This document shows positions 7,735 to 13,148 of a stretch of DNA of 14,747 bases, piece after piece. The stretch is taken from contig DKZK01000030.1 of the NCBI GenBank assembly GCA_002493625.1, forward strand, positions 1 through 14,747, in the 5' to 3' direction. Numbering within the stretch: the stretch's first letter is position 1; each line of letters opens with the position of its first letter. Source of the stretch: Lachnospiraceae bacterium UBA7076. Lineage in GTDB: Bacteria > Bacillota > Clostridia > Lachnospirales > Lachnospiraceae. A program made the translations under genes and the position numbers. The notes under the pieces were generated by a model. It saw only the letters and a list, made by a program, of their open reading frames with translations. It was not told the origin of the DNA and ran no database searches.

Positions 7735-7758
7735 GGTTATGGGTTAAAATAAGCATAA

Positions 7759-7803
7759 CATATGTCCGGTGGGAAATTTACCGGAAAACAGTGTCAGCAT
7801 ATG
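7759..7803 (+). other. Intergenic stem-loop between dehydratase and PPTase genes
   Basis: TCCGGT (7765-7770) and ACCGGA (7780-7785) form a 6-bp stem with a 9-nt loop, nested inside two CATATG hexamers (7759-7764, 7798-7803) that can also pair. No T tract follows, so it is not a standard terminator; it may be a processing or stability hairpin in the operon mRNA. Confidence 0.4.
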
Positions 7804-7849
7804 TGAAGAATAAATATTAAATAAGATGCTGTCTATAACGGAGCTGAAA

Positions 7850-8614
7850 ATGAAAATAAATGTAATATTCAAAAGAGTAGATGCCGCATACCTTGAGAAA
7901 AACTATGACAGTGTAATAAACGTGCTTCACCCTGCCAGAAGGGAAAAGGTTGCAAAGCTTAAAAATAAAAAGGCGGCATATGTTTCCATGACGGCAGGGC
8001 TGCTTTTGCAGGAGGTTGTGGAAAGAGAATTTGGTTTGAAGCCGGAGGACATTCTGATTGGAAGGGGCGAAAATGGAAAGCCGTATTTAAAGGAATATCC
8101 TGAATATAAATATAATATATCCCATTCGGGGGATATGGTTATGATGGCGTATTCCAGACAGGAGCTTGGGGTGGATATAGAGGAGCTTCGGGTTAAGGAT
8201 ATGAAGGTTGCCAGAAGGTGCTTTACGCCATGTGAGTATTTGTATGTATTAAATGGAAGCAGAGAATGTGACGGAGCTGTGTCTGCCGGATCTGAGGATG
8301 ATTTAAATATTCAAATACTGTCTGAGGATGAGTTTGAGGAAGCATTACCTGAAAAGGAAATCGTGGACAGGAGGGAGGAGGATAAAAGAAAGACCGAAAG
8401 AAGCAGACGTTTCTTTGAAATCTGGACACTTAAGGAAGCGTACTTAAAGCTGACCGGTAAAGGAATAAGCGTTCCGCTATCCTCGTTTGAGGTTGACGTT
8501 GAAAATAAATGCGTGAAGGATGAGGCTTTAAAATATTATACCGGAGAAGTGGACAATTATATATATGCAATTTGTGCTGAGGATGTTTCGGAGGTCCGCA
8601 TAGAAAATTCGTAG
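7850..8614 (+). CDS. 4'-phosphopantetheinyl transferase (Sfp-type) with charged insertion
   Basis: 254-aa PPTase that moves phosphopantetheine from CoA to the ACP Ser. Motifs in order: GKPYL (76-80), ISHSGD (90-95), GVDIEEL (107-113) with the Mg-binding D109 and E111, FTPCEY (125-130), and FEIWTLKEAYLKLTGKG (189-205) with E196. In Sfp relatives the FTP-EY and WT-KEA blocks are about 15-20 residues apart; here about 60 residues intervene, and roughly 136-186 form a highly charged acidic-then-basic insertion (EDD, SEDEFEE, DRREEDKRK). ATG 7850 has GGAG 6 nt upstream and gives a normal N-terminus; an ATG at 7826 has no SD site. Its place after ACP, KS-CLF, KR and DH implies a dedicated activator of ACP 3691-3939. 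Confidence 0.88.
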   Translation: MKINVIFKRVDAAYLEKNYDSVINVLHPARREKVAKLKNKKAAYVSMTAGLLLQEVVEREFGLKPEDILIGRGENGKPYLKEYPEYKYNISHSGDMVMMAYSRQELGVDIEELRVKDMKVARRCFTPCEYLYVLNGSRECDGAVSAGSEDDLNIQILSEDEFEEALPEKEIVDRREEDKRKTERSRRFFEIWTLKEAYLKLTGKGISVPLSSFEVDVENKCVKDEALKYYTGEVDNYIYAICAEDVSEVRIENS

Positions 8615-8730
8615 ATTTTTTGTACAGAGGTTGGTTCCGTGACATTTATGGTATGTTTTTGCATAAATTATTTAACGGTTTGGGCAATATCTGCCTGCCG
8701 GAACAGAGTTTTATGGAGGGACAATAGTTA

Positions 8731-9249
8731 ATGAAGGATTTTGTTGAAAATTTATTTGCAAACGACATGAAACTGAGCATCCCTGCTGAATATTTGGAAT
8801 ATTTACAGACAAGACCGGGAGAGATTGTGTATCATGAACCGGAAAACGATGAGCAGGCGGCAGTTGTTGCAAAAATGAAATGTAAACGGGTTGCATTGCT
8901 TACGATAGGCGAAGTCCTGATGCTGATGCTTCTGGTTTACGTTATTGTAACTAAGAATACACTTGTTGTGATTTCCCTGATGGGTGTGATGGTACTTACT
9001 TTTCTGATGGTGCTCATACATACTGTGCGCATGAAACCTCAGGTTGTTACCGGCAGAGCAGTTATCAAAACGAAGGAGTGGCGGGGAAACGGTCATAATA
9101 ACTATTCATATTACGTTGCCGTAGCTGTTGACTGGCCGGTAAAAACGATTTATTCAAGGATTCCCGTAAGCAAAGCCGATTACGAAAAAATTCAGGAGGG
9201 AACGAGGATTATGATTGTAAATGTGGGAAAGGGCGTTGTGCTTGATTAA
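8731..9249 (+). CDS. Small membrane protein of unknown function
   Basis: 172 aa, not recognised. Residues 1-50 are soluble and acidic. Two hydrophobic helices follow (about 54-74 and 77-99) with a very short turn, then a C-terminal domain (107-172) of alternating beta-like stretches (VVTGRAVIKTKEW, YYVAVAVDW, TIYSRIPVS, RIMIVNVGKGVVLD), suggesting a small beta-barrel facing the cytoplasm. GGAGGG lies 10 nt before the ATG. It is on the same strand 116 nt after the PPTase gene with no clear terminator between, so it may be the last operon gene, but nothing links it to lipid or polyketide chemistry. Confidence 0.8.
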   Translation: MKDFVENLFANDMKLSIPAEYLEYLQTRPGEIVYHEPENDEQAAVVAKMKCKRVALLTIGEVLMLMLLVYVIVTKNTLVVISLMGVMVLTFLMVLIHTVRMKPQVVTGRAVIKTKEWRGNGHNNYSYYVAVAVDWPVKTIYSRIPVSKADYEKIQEGTRIMIVNVGKGVVLD

Positions 9250-9260
9250 AATGACTTTCT

Positions 9261-9284
9261 CAAAAGGTAATTCAAAAGGTAATT
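9261..9284 (+). repeat. Tandem 12-bp direct repeat ahead of the tRNA promoter
   Basis: CAAAAGGTAATT occurs twice head-to-tail (9261-9272, 9273-9284), ending 5 nt before the -35 box of the tRNA-Arg promoter. It may be a protein-binding site or a simple duplication. Confidence 0.6.
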
Positions 9285-9289
9285 GCACC

Positions 9290-9318
9290 TTGACAAAGAA
9301 TTGCGCTTATTGTAAAAT
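9290..9318 (+). promoter_or_regulatory. Promoter for tRNA-Arg
   Basis: TTGACA (9290-9295) and TAAAAT (9313-9318) with an exact 17-nt spacer. Transcription would start about 9325, leaving a leader of roughly 105 nt before the mature tRNA. Confidence 0.75.
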
Positions 9319-9385
9319 AACCACTGTTGTAGCATATTGTCAATCTGCCATTGGCGATGCGCTATTTGTGGTATTCTTTCGCAAA

Positions 9386-9413
9386 GTATAATATACGCTT
9401 TCGTATATTATGC
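9386..9413 (+). other. Perfect 12-bp hairpin in the tRNA leader
   Basis: Arms ATAATATACG (9388-9397) and CGTATATTAT (9402-9411) surround a CTTT loop, extended by a T-G and a G-C pair. It has no T tract and lies 18 nt before the tRNA, so it is more likely a processing signal or a structured leader than a terminator. Confidence 0.6.
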
Positions 9414-9431
9414 CATAAAAATTAATAGCAT

Positions 9432-9505
9432 GCGGTTGTAGCTCAGCTGGATAGAGCACTTGGCTACGGACCAAGGTGTCGGGAGTTCGAATCTTCTCAG
9501 CCGCG
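9432..9505 (+). tRNA. tRNA-Arg (anticodon ACG)
   Basis: Full cloverleaf: acceptor GCGGTTG pairs with CAGCCGC (one G-U); D arm GCTC/GAGC; anticodon stem CTTGG/CCAAG with loop CTACGGA, giving ACG at 9466-9468; variable loop GTGTC; T arm GGGAG/CTTCT (two G-U pairs) with loop TTCGAAT; discriminator G at 9505. CCA is not encoded and must be added after transcription. ACG would be edited to ICG to read CGU, CGC and CGA codons. Confidence 0.95.
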
Positions 9506-9516
9506 CGAATAAAAGG

Positions 9517-9568
9517 CTGTCACAGCAGGAATTAAAAGGACAGATTACTTGCTTGTGACAGTTTTTTT
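9517..9568 (+). terminator. Terminator of tRNA-Arg
   Basis: CTGTCACA-GCA (9517-9527) pairs with TGC-T-TGTGACAG (9550-9561) around a 22-nt loop, followed by seven T residues (9562-9568). Confidence 0.75.
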
Positions 9569-9876
9569 ATTTGAACAGCAACGTCTGAGGAGTTGTTCTG
9601 TAAAGAAGCGTAATGTTATCCTTTAGAAATAATATTAGTTCAAATGTACAGTTGACAAAAACAGAGAAAAGAGTATGCTCCTAAAACCGGGGTTGTAAGA
9701 CTCTTACGATTGACGGAAAAACAATATAATAATATTTATATGGTGTCGGGTGAATTGGATTATCAGGAAAGAACAGTTGGTGTAAATGCACATATTATGC
9801 TATACTATCAATAGTGATAATTATAAATTGCTATATTTAGGAGTGCAATAAAGGCTTGATACTAAATGTGGTAGAT
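9569..9876. other. Gene-free stretch with candidate promoters
   Basis: No credible gene. TTGACA (9652-9657) with TATGCT (9674-9679) at 16 nt spacing is a possible plus-strand promoter, followed by a small GTAAG/CTTAC inverted repeat near 9691-9703. TTGACG at 9710 has a weak TATTTA box 17 nt on. The duplicated 43-nt segment (9762-9804) lies near the end. Nothing obvious is transcribed from these in the plus direction. Confidence 0.4.
9762..9804 (+). repeat. Promoter-bearing repeat, copy A
   Basis: Starts ATCAGGAAA and ends with a 29-nt block (9776-9804) that matches 13071-13099 at 28 of 29 positions. It holds TTGGTG (9777-9782), an 18-nt spacer and TATACT (9801-9806) preceded by TG, an extended -10. 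In copy B the structured repeat follows after 14 nt; here an extra stretch of about 70 nt intervenes. Confidence 0.75.
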
Positions 9877-9909
9877 GAATGACCCGCCCAAAATGGTGCA
9901 TCGTTCAAC
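9877..9909 (+). repeat. Structured dispersed repeat, copy 1 of 5
   Basis: Layout: GAATGA, CC, CGCC, six-base loop, GGTG, CA, TCGTTC, AAC. The outer 6 bp and inner 4 bp form a hairpin with a 2x2 internal loop. It abuts, and supplies the stop codon for, a truncated minus-strand gene at 9905-10000. Confidence 0.85.
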
Positions 9910-10000
9910 CCCATTGCATTGAATCGGCAATGATAAGCACAAGCTTTCCGTCTTCAATTACCATCCGGTCAATTATGTATCTGTCATTTACATCGGACAT
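9905..10000 (-). pseudogene. Truncated DUF6572-like gene (5' remnant)
   Basis: A 31-codon minus-strand frame, MSDVNDRYIIDRMVIEDG followed by KLVLIIADSMQWG, starts at ATG 10000 with GGAGG 10 nt upstream (10011-10015). The pattern of an ID- segment, hydrophobic beta strand, then AD/TDH-x-W matches the N-terminus of DUF6572-type proteins, which are usually about 100 aa and occur with polymorphic-toxin immunity genes (recognition from memory, moderate certainty). The reading runs into structured repeat copy 1, whose reverse complement gives the TGA. The gene therefore looks cut at the repeat boundary, with its 3' part missing. It lies 41 nt downstream of the DUF3137 gene on the same strand, probably in one transcript. 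A functional 31-aa peptide is unlikely. Confidence 0.6.
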
Positions 10001-10041
10001 GCCGTTATTACCTCCCTGCTGTATCCTCCCCATGTGAAAAT

Positions 10042-11091
10042 CTAAAGAAAAACAACAAGCATAAGCATAATAATCACAGAAATTATAAGAGCCGGAATAA
10101 CTATGAAAAACAGAATCCGGAAAGCAATCTTTTTCAATTTCCGTCCCTGTTCCTGAAGCTCCTCTCCCTCCTGCCGCACTTCTTCCAATGCTTCCTTTTT
10201 TTCATGTGTCGCTGACATATTCGGCTCTAATATTTCAATAATCCTGCAAAGGTCCTCCAGCTCCTTCCTGGTATTTGCGATTTCCTTATGTATGTCGAAT
10301 TTTCCCAGTATAAGAGCCGATTCAGCAATACCTCCTCCCGAACGGAGAAAATACAGATTTTCGGCTTCAAATTTCAAGTACATTCTTCCATATGTTCCAC
10401 CCAGGGTTTGAATATATTCCATAAAATGTGGCGTGAGCACATAAAATGCATCATGTTCATTTATTGCATAAACATCGAACATCCTATTAAACTCAATGTT
10501 TTCCGTTATCACTCTGCGCAATTTCGGTTCCGGACATGGAACTCCTGCCGAAAGTACCAGCACCGCGTTTTCCACTCTCTTGTTCAGGGAAAGCTCAATC
10601 AGACTTCCATCTATATCATCTGTCACGTTAGATTTGTTATCCTTAAGTGTAATTTTGACGTCAGACTGCTTAAATTTCACACCTTTATATGTTCCTTTTA
10701 TTAAATCTTCTGAAACATATTGAAAATTTTTTTGCCACTGCATCAAGCCTATTCTTCTGAACTGCTCCTGTGTATACCCCATATCCGGATAGTACTGCGC
10801 CTCATCATAAAGAGCCTCTATTATCGGACGGGTAAGCAGCTGCTTATAGCTCTTAAGATATTTTTTTGCCGCTTTCCTGGACGGTATGGAAACAATCAAA
10901 ACAATAGCCATACTCACAGCCCAGCCAACTAACATAATTGTCGAATTATCCAACCGAATAGTTATAGGGAACAGTACTATAGGAGTCAAAAATACCCCCA
11001 GAACTGATATCAGTAACATCAAATTATATATTTTGTGTTTTTTCTGCAGCGGTTCCAGGGACTCTGCAATCCTTTTTTCATCTATATTCAT
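10042..11091 (-). CDS. DUF3137 domain membrane protein
   Basis: 349-aa protein. A short N-terminal helix is followed by two membrane segments (about 22-45 and 51-69), a basic linker (SRKAAKKYLKSYK) and a cytoplasmic domain (about 85-290), then a charged coiled-coil stretch (296-322) and a C-terminal membrane helix (323-348). The central part fits DUF3137: YVSEDLIKGTYKGVKFKQSD, then FNRMFDVYAINEHDAFYVLT with a PHFMEYI block. The biochemical role of DUF3137 is unknown. I chose ATG 11091 because AGGAGG lies about 13 nt upstream; an ATG at 11148 is also in frame but lacks an SD site and adds residues of no clear character. A 22-bp palindrome (11186-11207) sits upstream. The gene is followed on the same strand by the truncated DUF6572-like remnant. 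Confidence 0.82.
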   Translation of the reverse strand: MNIDEKRIAESLEPLQKKHKIYNLMLLISVLGVFLTPIVLFPITIRLDNSTIMLVGWAVSMAIVLIVSIPSRKAAKKYLKSYKQLLTRPIIEALYDEAQYYPDMGYTQEQFRRIGLMQWQKNFQYVSEDLIKGTYKGVKFKQSDVKITLKDNKSNVTDDIDGSLIELSLNKRVENAVLVLSAGVPCPEPKLRRVITENIEFNRMFDVYAINEHDAFYVLTPHFMEYIQTLGGTYGRMYLKFEAENLYFLRSGGGIAESALILGKFDIHKEIANTRKELEDLCRIIEILEPNMSATHEKKEALEEVRQEGEELQEQGRKLKKIAFRILFFIVIPALIISVIIMLMLVVFL

Positions 11092-11185
11092 CTGCTTTAT
11101 TTTTCCTCCTTCAGCTAAACAATATGCCATTGGGGACGATGCATTCAAGCCATCTCCCTGTTTATCATACCATCTACATAAATAT

Positions 11186-11207
11186 TATATAAATCGTGAT
11201 TTATATA
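11186..11207. promoter_or_regulatory. Perfect AT-rich palindrome upstream of the DUF3137 gene
   Basis: TATATAAATC (11186-11195) and GATTTATATA (11198-11207) are exact inverted copies around GT. It overlaps a minus-strand TATAAT (11189-11184) and abuts TATACT (11212-11207), so it is placed like an operator. No good -35 box was found for either -10. Confidence 0.4.
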
Positions 11208-11284
11208 GTATACCTCTTTATTGCCTGCAAGAAAACCTCAAAATTAGAACGTTAGAATATTGAATTCTTCAAGACTGGAAAAAG

Positions 11285-11418
11285 CAAAAAACAAAACGAA
11301 ACATGATGGGTATTTCCCTGCTTGCGGTTATGGGCATCACCCTGCTTACACCGGGTGCGGGAATGAATGAGCCGGATGTCAGCAAAAATACTGCTTTAAC
11401 GTGGCTGAATTGCGGCAA
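11285..11418 (+). pseudogene. Possible 5' remnant of a secreted/membrane protein
   Basis: A plus-strand frame reads KKQKTKRNMMGISLLAVMGI and then TLLTPGAGMNEPDVSKNTAL before entering structured repeat copy 2. The basic then hydrophobic pattern resembles a signal peptide or membrane anchor, and this segment is more GC-rich than its surroundings. There is no SD site before the ATGs at 11303/11306, and beyond the repeat the sequence becomes AT-rich with unrelated character. It could be chance; no family recognised. Confidence 0.25.
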
Positions 11419-11451
11419 GATTGACCCGCCCCAAATGGTGCATCGTTCAAC
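11419..11451 (+). repeat. Structured dispersed repeat, copy 2 of 5
   Basis: GATTGA, CC, CGCC, loop CCAAAT, GGTG, CA, TCGTTC, AAC. One T-T mismatch in the outer stem; inner stem intact. Directly follows the GC-richer fragment at 11285-11418. Confidence 0.85.
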
Positions 11452-11756
11452 GAAATCAGTGATGAGGCAGTCAAAAAACAGGCTGCTTCTTTTATTTTGT
11501 TTTTTGTATAAATACTCTTTTGGGTTAAATAAAGTTTGCAAAAATTATTATGTACTGTATAATAAAAACAACAAAAGATGGTGGTGTTTTGATTTGAGAA
11601 ATGATACATATATCAGTCCAAATAGTTACATAAGGTGTCATTTTTTTAATCACTAATAAGGATTGAAGAACTGGCACCTTGATTTGTGCATGTTCAAATT
11701 TTTTGCGATGGATATCTGAGATGATGATTGTATTGGTTACTGCGTTAGTGTTGGAT
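11452..11756. other. AT-rich gene-free stretch
   Basis: No credible complete gene. A short frame just after repeat copy 2 reads NEISDEAVKKQAASFILFFV then stops at about 11510, and may be a gene tail. AAGGTGTCA (11632-11640) and TGGCACCTT (11672-11680) can pair as an imperfect hairpin. A plus-strand open frame crosses the region but has no SD site or protein-like composition. Confidence 0.4.
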
Positions 11757-11789
11757 GAGTGACCCGCCAAAAATGGTGCATTGTTCAAC
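11757..11789 (+). repeat. Structured dispersed repeat, copy 3 of 5
   Basis: GAGTGA, CC, CGCC, loop AAAAAT, GGTG, CA, TTGTTC, AAC. All six outer pairs are kept, three of them as G-U. The next base begins the toxin remnant. Confidence 0.85.
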
Positions 11790-11920
11790 TTATCCGGATC
11801 CTGTGGAGATTAATATGACTGGTAATAATTAATAAGGATTTTAAAGCAGCAAATGAGAAGATTGGACTAAGTGGTGGATTTCCACATACAGGTGGTGCGT
11901 CAATTGTCAGAAATAAATAA
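11790..11920 (+). pseudogene. Remnant of a WHH-type nuclease toxin C-terminal domain
   Basis: Two frames carry one recognisable domain. Frame one from 11791 reads YPDPVEINMTGNN then TAA. A shift of one base later, 11834-11920 reads KDFKAANEKIGLSGG then FPHTGGASIVRNK and a stop. MTGN-x-x-KDFKAAN-x-x-G-L at the start and HTGGA at the end are features of HNH-superfamily WHH toxins at the tips of polymorphic toxins (recognition from family knowledge). The intervening part, including the TWHH catalytic motif, is absent. The domain therefore has lost its front at the repeat boundary, carries a frameshift near 11830 and has an internal deletion. It stops 15 nt before the SUKH immunity ATG, the normal toxin-immunity order. 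Not functional. Confidence 0.7.
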
Positions 11921-11935
11921 AAGGAGTTTAGAAAT

Positions 11936-12406
11936 ATGAATATGTTAAATTGTGCTGAAAAGATTTCACGTAAAGAAATTTTAAAGGTTGAGAATGACTT
12001 AGGAGTAAAGTTTCCTGAGGAGTATATAGCATTTATAACTAATACAAACGGTGGTACACCTGAATCAGATATGCTATACGATTTTTATGATGAAATTTCT
12101 GAACAAAAAAACACATCGGTAATAAGAAGATTTTTTTCTGTCTGTGTAGATGAAAACAATCAAAAAAACAATATTAAATTGATATTTAATATAATGAGAA
12201 AAGAAAAAATGATTCCGTTTGATATGATACCAATTGCTGATGATCCAACCGGAAATATAATCTGCATATCATTTAATCAAGACGATTATGGAATGGTATA
12301 TTATTTGAATCATGAATTTGAAGATTTAGATACAGGATATTTAGTGAAAAGCAAGATTTCTGATTCTTTTCAAAAGTTTATGGAAAGCTTATATATAGAT
12401 GAATGA
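11936..12406 (+). CDS. SUKH (SMI1/KNR4) family immunity protein
   Basis: 156-aa soluble protein of normal SUKH-1 length. The family opening is clear: ILKVENDLGVKFPEEYIAFI followed by TNTNGGTPESD (residues 15-45), and the central strand pair IPIADDPTGNIICISFNQDD with YGMVYYLNHEFE (98-129) matches the typical IP-x-A-x-D-x-x-GN...VYY-x-HE pattern. Such proteins bind and neutralise nuclease toxins delivered by contact-dependent or secretion systems. GGAG lies 9 nt before the ATG, and the toxin remnant ends 15 nt upstream, so this is its cognate immunity gene, now an orphan. It could persist to protect against toxins of neighbours. The stop is 3 nt before repeat copy 4. Confidence 0.88.
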   Translation: MNMLNCAEKISRKEILKVENDLGVKFPEEYIAFITNTNGGTPESDMLYDFYDEISEQKNTSVIRRFFSVCVDENNQKNNIKLIFNIMRKEKMIPFDMIPIADDPTGNIICISFNQDDYGMVYYLNHEFEDLDTGYLVKSKISDSFQKFMESLYIDE

Positions 12407-12409
12407 GAT

Positions 12410-12442
12410 GAATAATCCGCCAAAATGGTGCCATCGTTCAAC
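12410..12442 (+). repeat. Structured dispersed repeat, copy 4 of 5
   Basis: GAATAA, TC, CGCC, loop AAAAT, GGTG, CCA, TCGTTC, AAC. One A-C mismatch and one extra C compared with the other copies. It sits between the SUKH stop and the next gene's SD site. Confidence 0.8.
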
Positions 12443-12466
12443 TGAAAGACCGGAGTAAGAAATAAT

Positions 12467-12709
12467 ATGCGAGAATATGAAATGTTAAAAAACACTCTAA
12501 TAAAAGAAATAGAAAATAATCATATTGAGCTTTGGGATTTACATGAAATATTAGCAAGATATCGAGATAAGGGAATTACTAAGGAAGAAATGCAAAAGCT
12601 ATTAGATGAGCTATGTGATATTATGCCTGAGCAGGTAGACTTATTCCATGATTTGATGGATTTTATATGTGGTTTTTGCAATACGGATTTGTCATTGTTT
12701 AAATATTAA
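12467..12709 (+). CDS. Small acidic helical protein, possible orphan immunity protein
   Basis: 80 aa, not recognised. The sequence is acidic and strongly helical (MLKNTLIKEIENNHIELWDL, then EILARYRDKGITKEEMQKLL and DELCDIMPEQVDLFHDLMDF) with two cysteines near the C-terminus (ICGFC). No membrane segment or signal peptide. GGAG (12452-12455) lies 11 nt before the ATG. It sits immediately after repeat copy 4 in a row of toxin-immunity leftovers, so an immunity role against an absent toxin is the reasonable guess from context. Upstream of it there is no toxin remnant, only the repeat. Confidence 0.7.
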   Translation: MREYEMLKNTLIKEIENNHIELWDLHEILARYRDKGITKEEMQKLLDELCDIMPEQVDLFHDLMDFICGFCNTDLSLFKY

Positions 12710-12714
12710 TATTA

Positions 12715-13020
12715 TTACGTAAATTGTTCTGATAAATTATATATAGAAACAATAATATAATCTCCATCTTTTTCCTTATACATCCGGATTTCAGTATAAC
12801 CCCATTTTTCGGGCTGTGTATAATCCCCGGAAAAACTATTTTCCTCCTTGTTTTGTAATTGGACGGGGCTGTCGCAATAACAATTTTAGTTCTCTAAATC
12901 CTTATTGCGCCCCGTTGCGACAAAATTATAATAGCATTCATATATATCCGGATGTTTTTTTTCCGACCAAATATAGGAATCATCCGACGAAATTTTTTTT
13001 GATACCCTTTGCCGGCTCTG
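12715..13020 (-). pseudogene. Broken immunity-like gene split by a hairpin element
   Basis: On the minus strand the front piece reads KKISSDDSYIWSEKKHPDIY and ECYYNFVA down to about 12915. After the hairpin at 12864-12914 the frame resumes as QLQNKEENSFSGDYTQPEKW and then GYTEIRMYKEKDGDYIIVSI, ending YNLSEQFT and TAA at 12717-12715. Both pieces have the same aromatic, charged character as small immunity proteins, and the insert changes frame and adds a stop. No start codon with an SD site is visible at the 5' end, which runs into the promoter-bearing repeat copy B. The family is not recognised. It lies convergent to the 80-aa gene, 6 nt from its stop. Confidence 0.6.
12864..12914. repeat. Small hairpin element inserted in a gene remnant
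   Basis: CGGGGC (12864-12869) and GCAATAA (12874-12880) pair with TTATTGC (12902-12908) and GCCCCG (12909-12914), with a TGTC bulge. TGTCGCAATAA and AATCCTTATTGCG are identical to parts of the terminator hairpin at 1457-1490, so both belong to one REP/MITE-like family. Confidence 0.7.
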
Positions 13021-13057
13021 ATTGCCGACACCTATAATCTTGGGGCATGACAGTAGC

Positions 13058-13101
13058 ATCAGGAAAAATCGTTGGTGTGAATGCACATATTATGCTATAA
13101 T
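13058..13101 (+). promoter_or_regulatory. Promoter-bearing repeat, copy B (extended -10)
   Basis: Second copy of the 9762-9804 segment. TTGGTG (13072-13077), 18 nt, then TATAAT (13096-13101) with the TG of an extended -10 (13093-13094). Transcription would start about 13108, 6 nt before structured repeat copy 5, and run toward the DUF4422 gene. Confidence 0.6.
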
Positions 13102-13113
13102 GTGAATCGTGGT

Positions 13114-13148
13114 AAATGACCCGCCCACCCAATGGTGTATTATTTAAC
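13114..13148 (+). repeat. Structured dispersed repeat, copy 5 of 5
   Basis: AAATGA, CC, CGCC, eight-base loop, GGTG, TA, TTATTT, AAC. The most diverged copy, yet all six outer pairs are preserved: the outermost G-C has become A-T and an inner T-G has become T-A. Confidence 0.85.

Noticed and set aside
2254..8614. The operon as ordinary fatty acid synthesis
   Set aside because: The CLF-type second domain, dedicated PPTase, and lack of fabD, fabH, fabK and acc genes argue against it, though not absolutely.
9386..9413. Leader hairpin as a rho-independent terminator
   Set aside because: No T tract follows and termination there would prevent tRNA synthesis.
9432..9876. tRNA-Arg as the attachment site of an integrated island
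   Set aside because: I found no second copy of the tRNA 3' end downstream and no integrase gene, although the accessory region does start just after it.
11303..11656. A 117-codon plus-strand gene through repeat copy 2
   Set aside because: No SD site, composition changes sharply at the repeat, and the second half looks like random AT-rich translation.
12816..13037. Plus-strand 73-codon frame
   Set aside because: It runs antisense to the better-supported broken immunity-like gene and through the hairpin element, with no SD site.
9877..13148. The five repeats as a CRISPR array
   Set aside because: Spacing is irregular (about 340 to 1540 nt), genes lie between copies, the repeats vary and no cas gene is present.
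9877..13148. The five repeats as classical integron attC sites
   Set aside because: The hairpin idea fits, but the paired RYYYAAC/GTTRRRY boxes were not found and there is no integrase in the window; kept only as an analogy.
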